Of a stretch of 11,254 bases of DNA, positions 5,909 to 11,254 are shown piece by piece; within the stretch, counting starts at the first letter, position 1; every line of letters starts with the position of its first letter. This DNA is from Roseateles_B flavus. Lineage in GTDB: Bacteria; Pseudomonadota; Gammaproteobacteria; Burkholderiales; Burkholderiaceae_C. Under the pieces are notes generated by a model, which did not search any database, was not told where the DNA came from, and worked only from the letters and a program-made list of their open reading frames with translations. The translations under genes and the position numbers were made by a program. The DNA is taken from assembly GCF_039872765.1 (NCBI RefSeq), contig NZ_JBDPZC010000027.1, positions 1 to 11,254 of the forward strand, in the 5' to 3' direction.

Positions 5909-6985
5909 TCAGGCTGCGCGGCGGACGCGGCGCAGCTCACGTTTTAGGCATCGGACTAGATGGTTGGAAAGCAAATCGATATCCGTTGGTGTGTTCTGGA
6001 TGCCGTTCCATGGACGCACATCGTCATCGCTAAGACGCCACTGACCGCTGGTCCAGGCCGTGTGCCCGTTGTCCCGAAGCAGCTTCAGGCCTGGCTCGAA
6101 ATCCTGCCTGGTCGTCGCACCGGAGTTGCTGTAAAGGTGCTCCATCACGAAGCCCAACGCGACTAGCCCTGCTCCATGGCGAATGCGCGAGGTACGGGGG
6201 CTCATGCCGACCCATTCCGTACCAAAAACAGACCGCACAGCTTCGAAGAACTCGTTCAGCAACTGCACGGATCGATCTTCGTAGTCGTCAAAGCGGATGA
6301 ACTCTCGTATCGCGCCTTGGGCCGCAGAGTTCATCACGAGTCGCTGCATTGCAGCGTCGCTCAGGACACCGGCCGGGTTTGTGTGCTGGCGAATCTCGCG
6401 ATAGAACGCGCCGCCTCGAAGGTAGTTCAGTCGATCAACCACGCGAGCCGAAAATTTTCGGTTTGTGAAGCGCTCAGGCAGCCCCTCAACTTGCGGCAGA
6501 AGTTCGTAGATCAGCGTCTTGGGAAGCGGACGCGTGTTGTTGATAAGAACGAACTGCTGTCTAAGTTCGTTGTAGTCCTTGCAGACGAGGGCGGAAACGA
6601 AAACTTGGAAGTCCGGCTTCTGCAAGCCCGCTAGCGCAGAGAGGCGTTGCTGGCCATCGACCACAAATCCTGGCTTCTCAGCATCCACATGCACTGTGAC
6701 TTCGACTAGACCGTCGCCCAACTCACGAAGTGAGACGCCACCAATGAAGGCAACGATGACTGCATTCGGCAGCAGCGCATCCTCGCGTCCCATGTAGTCG
6801 CGAATCTCCTTGATGTGTGAAGCAACTTGATGTCGCTGGAAGCCTTTCAATTCCCCCGCTTCATCTCGCCCCACGCGTTCAATTTCCGAAAATTTCAAGA
6901 CATCGTGAGGGTGAGCGGCAAAGCAAAACACATCGTGTTCCGGCGCTTGGCGCGCGCGCACGGCTTTGTATTTAAACGTCTTCAT
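5909..6985 (-). CDS. DndB/DpdB-like DGQQR protein B
   Basis: A 358-residue DndB-like protein lying directly behind dpdA, with an ATGA overlap. In known Dpd systems the DndB-like protein DpdB works with DpdA in inserting preQ0 into DNA, and this gene or its paralogue A is the likely equivalent. Visible blocks are K-G-F-Q-R (47-51), the signature D110-G-Q-Q-R114 preceded by P-G-F-V-V, F-V-L-I-N-N, R-P-L-P-K, and a C-terminal W-T-S-G-Q-W followed by W-N-G-I-Q-N-T-P-T-D-I. The same blocks in the same order occur in protein A (8277-9407), so the two are ancient paralogues. The signature has Gln in place of the His of classical DGQHR. The ATG at 6985 is fixed by the overlap with the dpdA stop. No signal peptide or membrane segment is visible. 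Which of A and B is the functional DpdB, or whether they form a heteromer, cannot be told from sequence. Confidence 0.88.
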   Translation of the reverse strand: MKTFKYKAVRARQAPEHDVFCFAAHPHDVLKFSEIERVGRDEAGELKGFQRHQVASHIKEIRDYMGREDALLPNAVIVAFIGGVSLRELGDGLVEVTVHVDAEKPGFVVDGQQRLSALAGLQKPDFQVFVSALVCKDYNELRQQFVLINNTRPLPKTLIYELLPQVEGLPERFTNRKFSARVVDRLNYLRGGAFYREIRQHTNPAGVLSDAAMQRLVMNSAAQGAIREFIRFDDYEDRSVQLLNEFFEAVRSVFGTEWVGMSPRTSRIRHGAGLVALGFVMEHLYSNSGATTRQDFEPGLKLLRDNGHTAWTSGQWRLSDDDVRPWNGIQNTPTDIDLLSNHLVRCLKRELRRVRRAA

Positions 6986-8280
6986 TTGGCGTTCGACAGA
7001 GTTCGTTGAAGGTGTCGGTGGTAGACGCCGAGGTTGTGAAAGCCACGACGCTTGTTTCTATTGCTTGCTCGGAAGATGATTACCTCTACGCCCACGGCGC
7101 TACAGACGTCACAGCGGCATTGCTTCCATGGCTGATCACGCAAAGTTCTGGCAATCTGAACTCGATTCTTCGCCAGTTCCCTTGAACGCTCTTCGTCAGT
7201 GATCTTGTCGTCACCCAGGGTTAGAAACCGCTGGTAGTCCAGCACTGCTTCCAGCGCGTCTTCTTCTCGAGCTTGGCTCTTGTCGTACGAGCGCAATGTG
7301 TTGAGCGCCAACTGCTCTCTTTTTTGCAAATCCTCGGCGCTGAAAATGCCTCGTTTGATGCCCTGCACTAAGCGGGCGTTCTCAATCGCCTGGGGAATTC
7401 GAATCGCGGCGTAGTAGTCAAGACCCCCATTGGGGGATTCGATGTAGTAGTTCCGCTTGGCGTCTTTGAACGCCCGGATCAGCGGTGACGTGGAGTCAAA
7501 GCTAGTGATGTCGTGCTGTACGAACTCGTGGATGTGATCCGCTTTCGCGAATCCCAGCAAATGGATGCTTGTGCTGGGCTTGATAGCAGCTCTAACGGCA
7601 TGAAGAACCTGATGGATCACATCGACCTTCAGAGGAACCAGGCCACCAATCGCGAGGTAACGGTAGCCCATTTTCTCCAGGCTTTTGGCTGCCTGAGCCA
7701 TGCTCTGAGGCGACCAGCCCTGCACTGCTCCCATAGGCTCAAATTCGTTCCCTTCGAGCCGGACAAGTCGCAAGAACTCTTCGGCATTCTTTTGGGTAAT
7801 GCCGTAACGCTCAATCACGTTCGCATCGACTTCAGACGCTGGAGGATTGTCTGTATCGCAGTCGAAGATGATGTGGTCTGGAGAAACGCCATGGGTGAAG
7901 CCTGCGTCCAGATAGAACTCAACAACCTCAGAAGGCGAGTAGGCAGGGCGTTCATGCTCAACATAGGCGAACGCCCCGCAGTCACCCATGAGCATGGAAT
8001 CCTTGTATTGAGGCCCTTCATATCGCAGGAACTTCCGCGCGCCAATGCGAAGCAGGCGCTGCTCTTCCGACGTTGAGTAGCGAACTTTGGACGAGGCCAC
8101 ACCGACCGCCTGTCGAATAGCGCTCATCGAAAGCAGCAGCCCGTCATACGGGGCAGGAGTCATGAGTTCGTGGGCATACAGGTCACCCCAGTAGCGCTCG
8201 CGGCCAGGTGCGCTCCTATCGTTTAGAAAGTCGTAGTCGGGATCGACGTAGTCCTGCGTGTCTGAATAGAGAAATTTCAT
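6982..8280 (-). CDS. dpdA: DpdA, DNA guanine transglycosylase (TGT paralogue)
   Basis: DpdA resembles tRNA-guanine transglycosylase but acts on DNA, exchanging guanine for preQ0. The 432-residue protein shows the TGT barrel landmarks in order. D100 in M-G-D-C-G-A-F corresponds to the first catalytic Asp. G-A-V-Q-G (184-188) and L-A-I-G-G-L (209-214) match the base-binding loops. H-L-L-G-F (240-244) follows. D262 in S-F-D-S-T-S-P is the likely nucleophile. The zinc site is C388-x-C390-x2-C393-x21-H415, the C-x-C-x2-C-x~25-H pattern of TGT. All catalytic and zinc residues are present. The ATG at 8280 overlaps the stop of gene A (ATGA). A longer in-frame extension to 8406 lies wholly inside gene A and is not used. 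It sits between two paralogous DndB-like genes and upstream of queC and queD, which supply its substrate. Being encoded beside DndB-like genes separates it from a housekeeping tgt. Confidence 0.95.
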   Translation of the reverse strand: MKFLYSDTQDYVDPDYDFLNDRSAPGRERYWGDLYAHELMTPAPYDGLLLSMSAIRQAVGVASSKVRYSTSEEQRLLRIGARKFLRYEGPQYKDSMLMGDCGAFAYVEHERPAYSPSEVVEFYLDAGFTHGVSPDHIIFDCDTDNPPASEVDANVIERYGITQKNAEEFLRLVRLEGNEFEPMGAVQGWSPQSMAQAAKSLEKMGYRYLAIGGLVPLKVDVIHQVLHAVRAAIKPSTSIHLLGFAKADHIHEFVQHDITSFDSTSPLIRAFKDAKRNYYIESPNGGLDYYAAIRIPQAIENARLVQGIKRGIFSAEDLQKREQLALNTLRSYDKSQAREEDALEAVLDYQRFLTLGDDKITDEERSRELAKNRVQIARTLRDQPWKQCRCDVCSAVGVEVIIFRASNRNKRRGFHNLGVYHRHLQRTLSNAK

Positions 8281-9407
8281 GTCTTGGCGCTGCTCGCATA
8301 GGCGCGAACCAGCGCGTCCTGCAACTTCTTGATGTCTTTGGGAGTGCTCTGAATCTCGTTCCAGGCCAACCCAAGCGAGTCCCATTGCCCGCTCGTCCAG
8401 CGGCACACGGGCGCGACTTTCTCAAGCTCAACCTTGACCGCCTTCAAATCTTCGTTGGGCCCTGACATGCGGGCAAAGATGCGGTCCATCAGCACGCCCA
8501 TTGCTTCGATGCCCGCGGAGTGCATCAATCTGCTGTGTCGCGGATCCTTGCCCCAGGCCTCCTTGAACACGTCGCGAACCGCAGTCCAGTAGGTCTGCAA
8601 GATGCGGTACATGCTCTCGACGTCCGCCGGATCGCGTGGACCACCTTTGTAGGGAGCCAGCGCACCCAACGGGTTGTTGATGCTGTTCTTGATCATGGTG
8701 ATAACCGCTGAATCTGTCACCACGGCTCCGCTTAAGGAGCCTTTGTCGGACACACGTTTGATCAGCTGATGGAACGGCGACGACTTGTCGCGGTTCAACA
8801 GGCTGCAAAGCTCCGCCGGCAGCTTTCGTAGACTCAGTTCGCGCGGGAACAGGACGCTGCGTGTTTCCGGTAGCAACTCATTGATCAACCTGGACGGCAA
8901 GGGCTTCGCCTTGTTCACCAAGATGAACTGCTCTCGCTGGATCTCCAAACTATCGGATACGAAACCGATGACTGGCACAGGGATGGTCTTGCTTCCGATC
9001 TGCGACAGCGCCAGCGAACGTTGTTGACCATCGACGATCCAAGCGACTCGCTCGCCTTCCTTGAACAGAGGGATCGTGAGCGTTCCGGATTGCGCAAGCC
9101 CTTGGTCTCCCGTTGGCTTCGTTCCTCGGGACGCCGCGAACTTCACTGCCGGTGACAACGCCAAAATTATCGCGTTAGGAAACAGCACGTCGCCTTGGAG
9201 CAGATAGTCGGCGATGCCCTTCACATGGCTTCGAATCTCTGGACGCTGGAAGCCCTTGAGGTTGTCCGCCTGGTCCCGCTCAAGGCGGGTGATGTCTGCG
9301 ACTCGCATGATGTCCGAGCCATTGATGAAGAAGGCATAGACGTCTAGACCATCGCCCTGCAGCGTGTGCAGGGCGCGGACGATGATTTCTTCTGAGGCGG
9401 ATGCCAT
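8277..9407 (-). CDS. DndB/DpdB-like DGQQR protein A
   Basis: A 376-residue DndB-like protein immediately upstream of dpdA. Landmarks are K-G-F-Q-R (51-55), a helix ending in L-F-P-N-A-I-I, the signature D126-G-Q-Q-R130 preceded by V-A-W-I-V, F-I-L-V-N-K, K-P-L-P-S-R, R-H-S-R-L-M-H-S-A-G, and a C-terminal W-T-S-G-Q-W followed by W-N-E-I-Q-S-T-P-K-D-I. The blocks match protein B one by one, though the sequences between them differ, which indicates an old duplication. DndB-like proteins are known as DNA-binding regulators or, as DpdB, as ATP-using partners of DpdA; the role here is inferred from context. The ATG at 9407 lies 2 nt behind the stop of the preceding gene, and the stop overlaps the dpdA start by 4 nt. 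No signal or membrane segments are visible. Confidence 0.88.
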   Translation of the reverse strand: MASASEEIIVRALHTLQGDGLDVYAFFINGSDIMRVADITRLERDQADNLKGFQRPEIRSHVKGIADYLLQGDVLFPNAIILALSPAVKFAASRGTKPTGDQGLAQSGTLTIPLFKEGERVAWIVDGQQRSLALSQIGSKTIPVPVIGFVSDSLEIQREQFILVNKAKPLPSRLINELLPETRSVLFPRELSLRKLPAELCSLLNRDKSSPFHQLIKRVSDKGSLSGAVVTDSAVITMIKNSINNPLGALAPYKGGPRDPADVESMYRILQTYWTAVRDVFKEAWGKDPRHSRLMHSAGIEAMGVLMDRIFARMSGPNEDLKAVKVELEKVAPVCRWTSGQWDSLGLAWNEIQSTPKDIKKLQDALVRAYASSAKT

Positions 9408-9409
9408 GA

Positions 9410-10372
9410 TCAGCTTCGTTCCATTTCAGCGCGTACGCTTTGCCATAGCTTCCGGAAGCGAGATTGCTCGCACTTGATTAGTAGATCGTCTCGTAGGACT
9501 CGCAAAAGTCGATCTCCGGAACCATTGTTGGTTTGCCAATGACGCCTCAACAGGGCGCGGATCTCGTCGTCAGTACGCTTCTGTCGCTCCGGGAGAACTC
9601 TCAGGGCATGGCGGGACATCGCCGCTTCAACGGCGGAGCGGCCCTCGGCGAGAGAGAGGGCGTTACCCCGTATTGCTTGGATGAAGTGACGCAAAGCGCG
9701 CTGGGGGAAGTCGGTCCTCGTTCCAGAAAACTCTGTCGTCTCGAGACGCTCGTCGTATGGCAACGCCAGCTTGGCTAGTGCGGCGGGTGCGTCACGCTGC
9801 CAAGCCGGCGAAGAAATGATGCGAAGGCGAGCTTGATCTGACTTCGGCAATGCAGCCAGTTCATCGCCTATCAAGCCGAGGTAAGTGGAGGGCATAGCTA
9901 CATACACGGTTGCCTTCGGCCGGCTTCTCAACAAGGAGGCAATCGGTGCGGGCTTGCCTAGGCTCTCGTTGAGCGAGGCCCACCAGTGCGACGTAGACAG
10001 CCCAAGATCTTGCAAAACCGGCAGGATGGTGGAACCCGTCGCCGACACGGTCAGGTCGTAGGCCGGGACAAGCTCTTCGGCCGAAGTCAGCCCAAGGCCG
10101 CCCGATACAACATACAGCGGCGCTTCGAGCGACTCGGCCACCAACTCCGCTTCGCGAAATGACCGGCCGCCGTAGAGCGACCTGGCGACGTAGCGTGGCC
10201 CCGTCGCTAGCAAAGCCTTTCGCCAGGCTCCAGCCAATGCGTCTATCGACGAGAAGCCGGAGGTGAGATCGTTGAACGCCACTCCGCCGGAGTGCAGTTT
10301 CCTGCCAGTGCAGTTCGTAATGATGATCGCTGGGTGCGCAGTTTTCAAGGGGATCGTCTCAAAGTTTGGCAA
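9410..10372 (-). CDS. YaaA/DUF6884-like protein, first gene of the operon
   Basis: A 320-residue protein that I place in the YaaA/DUF6884-like group by pattern. An N-terminal strand ends in I-I-I-T-N-C-T-G-R-K (17-26). This is followed by S-L-Y-G-G-R-S-F-R-E-A, then L-Y-V-V-S-G-G-L-G-L, then P-A-Y-D-L-T-V. Those are the family's typical 'YxSxxFR', 'LSAxxGL' and 'PYdltl' blocks. A separate helical C-terminal part (about 245-320) is rich in Arg and could bind DNA. The molecular function of this group is poorly known. In this position it could tailor preQ0 in DNA (a DpdC-like job) or assist DNA handling; I cannot decide. The TTG at 10372 is the first usable start after an in-frame TGA (10382-10384) and has no clear ribosome-binding site. 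A second TTG at 10348 is possible. It ends 2 nt before gene A and heads the operon. Confidence 0.75.
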   Translation of the reverse strand: MPNFETIPLKTAHPAIIITNCTGRKLHSGGVAFNDLTSGFSSIDALAGAWRKALLATGPRYVARSLYGGRSFREAELVAESLEAPLYVVSGGLGLTSAEELVPAYDLTVSATGSTILPVLQDLGLSTSHWWASLNESLGKPAPIASLLRSRPKATVYVAMPSTYLGLIGDELAALPKSDQARLRIISSPAWQRDAPAALAKLALPYDERLETTEFSGTRTDFPQRALRHFIQAIRGNALSLAEGRSAVEAAMSRHALRVLPERQKRTDDEIRALLRRHWQTNNGSGDRLLRVLRDDLLIKCEQSRFRKLWQSVRAEMERS

Positions 10373-10397
10373 ATAACTGCGTCAGGAGCTTGTTTGA

Positions 10398-10403
10398 ATT
10401 CTA
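10398..10403 (-). promoter_or_regulatory. Weak candidate -10 element of the operon
   Basis: On the minus strand TAGAAT, five of six matches to TATAAT, lies about 25 nt before the TTG start at 10372. No convincing -35 box stands at the right distance. Low-confidence candidate only. Confidence 0.2.
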
Positions 10404-10476
10404 CAGTTGCCAGCCGCTGTCTTGCGTCGCTTCTTACAGTTTTTGATCCCGCCCGCTATTGCGGTCAACTGCTCAA

Positions 10477-10638
10477 TTGAGGCGCGCCAATCTCAATGCC
10501 AAGCTGGTGCACAGCCAGGCGCTCTACCGGAACACGACCAGCCCGGCCATGGATGCCGCCAAGGCGTCGATTCTGAATTTCCTAGGGTGGGACGAGGGTT
10601 ACGAGGGCCAGTTCAACCAAGAAGCGCGCATCCGCTAG
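10477..10638 (+). pseudogene. Orphan C-terminal fragment of an unknown protein
   Basis: A 53-residue plus-strand stretch ends at TAG (10636-10638). It has a natural-looking protein composition: N-L-N-A-K-L-V-H-S-Q-A-L-Y-R-N, then A-M-D-A-A-K-A-S-I-L-N-F-L-G-W, then D-E-G-Y-E-G-Q. No start with a ribosome-binding site is present, and an in-frame TGA lies upstream at 10444-10446. It is most likely the tail of a gene whose front was lost when the island or the neighbouring IS was inserted. I do not recognise the family. A chance open frame remains possible. Confidence 0.4.
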
Positions 10639-10693
10639 CTGCGGCCGACTTCAGCAACGAACTGACAGCAGCTCCGATGTGGCTCATTGACGG

Positions 10694-11254
10694 TGACCTG
10701 CTCGGGTTAATCGAGACAGTAATTCCTAGAAGACGGCGGGTTGCAGGTCTTGGCGGAGTTGCTGTTTGAACTCCACCGGGGTCAAGTATTGCAGGCTGCT
10801 GTGTGGCCGGACCTCGTTGTAGTGCTGGCGCCAGGTTTCGATGACGACGCGGGCCTCGCGACGTGAGCGGAACCATTCGCGGGACAGGCACTCGTCGCGG
10901 AACTTGCCATTGAAGCTTTCATCGGTGCCGTTCTGCCAGGGCTTGCCGGGATCGTTGAGCACCGTGGCAATGCCGGAGCTTGCGATCCAGTCCAGGATGG
11001 CCAAGCTGACGAACTCGGGGCCGTTGTCCGAGCGCATGAACAGTGGCGCGCCGTACAAGCTCAGCCGAGGCTCGTAGCTGGGCGTAGAGCGCGACATGCC
11101 GATCAGCCCGCAAGCCCGGCGCAGACTCAGACCTCGCTCGCGAGCGAAGGCGACCTGGGCGCGCCGAGCCAGCGGGCTCACCATTAATGAGATGGTCCGC
11201 CCCGCACCTCGGGCGTATGTTCGAGACCCCACCTTCCGAGGAGACCGTCATGAG
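10694..11254 (-). mobile_element. IS3-family element, one end, internally deleted, runs off the window
   Basis: The segment contains the 3' part of an IS3-type transposase on the minus strand. It appears to end at TGACCTGCTCGGGTTAATCG (10694-10713), a terminus of the TGACCTGCTC type familiar from IS3 relatives. The other end lies beyond 11254, so target repeats cannot be checked. The transposase has lost an internal part, so the element is probably not autonomous. Confidence 0.7.
10726..11232 (-). pseudogene. IS3-family transposase (OrfB-like) with an internal deletion
   Basis: The 168-residue frame keeps the N-terminal HTH-like part of OrfB (about 17-52: R-R-A-Q-V-A-F-A, then L-R-R-A-C-G-L-I-G-M-S-R-S). 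It also keeps the C-terminal half of the catalytic core: D69 in R-S-D-N-G-P-E-F, E105 in D-E-S-F-N-G-K-F, and the tail H-Y-N-E-V-R-P-H-S-S-L. Full IS3 OrfB is about 280 residues. Here the HTH part runs straight into the second Asp block around residues 54-60 (near 11053-11073). About 110 to 120 residues, including the first catalytic Asp, are therefore missing in frame. The product cannot be a complete DDE transposase. The GTG at 11232 is not a confident start; in this family OrfB is normally made by frameshifting from OrfA, whose end lies at the window edge. Confidence 0.8.

Larger units (their letters stand above)
2012..10372 (-). other. Eight-gene minus-strand operon: compact Dpd-type DNA modification island
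   Basis: Eight genes run in one direction with junctions of 2 nt, ATGA overlap, ATGA overlap, 13 nt, ATGA overlap, 25 nt and a 7-nt overlap. The content (preQ0 synthesis by QueD and QueC, DpdA, DndB-like partners, HNH nuclease) fits a 7-deazaguanine DNA modification system with a candidate restriction arm. QueE and FolE are not encoded here and must come from elsewhere. No internal terminator or promoter was seen. Confidence 0.85.
10373..10693. other. Gene-poor stretch between the operon and the IS3 end
   Basis: These about 320 bases hold the presumed operon promoter region on the minus strand and an orphan C-terminal coding fragment on the plus strand (10477-10638). A short CCGC-TATT-GCGG inverted repeat occurs near 10453-10464. 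No RNA gene or strong terminator was seen. Composition and content suggest a patchwork of remnants from earlier insertions. Confidence 0.5.

Noticed and set aside
5896..5940. Longer QueC start at 5940
   Set aside because: It would overlap the 3' end of gene B and add 15 residues with no family counterpart. The ATG at 5895 has GGAG 6 nt upstream.
7513..8076. Plus-strand frame of 187 residues opposite dpdA
   Set aside because: Antisense to dpdA, whose catalytic and zinc residues are intact; shadow frame in GC-rich DNA.
8281..8406. N-terminal extension of DpdA to 8406
   Set aside because: The extension lies entirely within the DndB-like gene A in another frame. The ATG at 8280 overlaps the stop of gene A as ATGA and begins at the natural family N-terminus.
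2012..9407. Phosphorothioation (Dnd) system, suggested by DndB-like proteins
   Set aside because: No DndA cysteine desulfurase, DndC, DndD or DndE is present. The adjacent dpdA, queC and queD point to 7-deazaguanine chemistry instead.
10407..10769. Plus-strand frame of 120 residues upstream of the operon
   Set aside because: It crosses from the gene-poor stretch into the IS3 end and has no natural-looking composition. The frame ending at 10638 is the better candidate for a remnant.

Overview
The window looks like an accessory island from a GC-rich proteobacterium, most likely a betaproteobacterium. The reasons are the high-GC coding style of the queC/queD/dpdA block, an IS481-family element closely resembling the Bordetella-type IS481, and an IS3-family remnant. 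No rRNA, tRNA or CRISPR array was seen.

The core is one long minus-strand gene run from about 10372 down to 2012. Neighbours are separated by 2 to 25 nt or overlap by 4 to 7 nt, so it reads as a single operon. In transcription order it holds: a YaaA/DUF6884-like protein; a DndB-like protein with a DGQQR motif (A); DpdA, a DNA-acting paralogue of tRNA-guanine transglycosylase; a second DndB-like DGQQR protein (B), paralogous to A; QueC; an unusual QueD built from three tandem PTPS-like modules; an HNH-nuclease-like protein; and a third, more divergent DGQHR protein (C).

The logic is that of a Dpd-type (7-deazaguanine in DNA) modification system. QueD and QueC make the precursor preQ0, and DpdA with a DndB-like partner exchanges guanine in DNA for preQ0. 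The first gene may tailor or assist, and the HNH/DGQHR pair is a candidate restriction arm. The long set of helicase/nuclease-type dpd genes known from Salmonella-type islands is not present here, so this is a compact, rearranged version with three DGQ(H/Q)R proteins.

Downstream (1 to 1922) the island is disrupted by IS481-family elements. A complete 1043-bp copy (874-1916) sits in a 6-bp CCTAGT duplication. The last 114 bp of an identical, same-orientation copy occupy 1-114. Between them is a minus-strand gene (99-818) with a HEPN-like R-x5-H motif whose 3' end is cut by the first copy. Without the complete IS, that gene would start about 144 bp after the end of DGQHR protein C.

Upstream (10373 to 11254) lies a gene-poor stretch with an orphan C-terminal coding fragment (10477-10638) and one end of an IS3-family element whose transposase has lost an internal segment. 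The island is therefore bordered by IS sequences on both visible sides.
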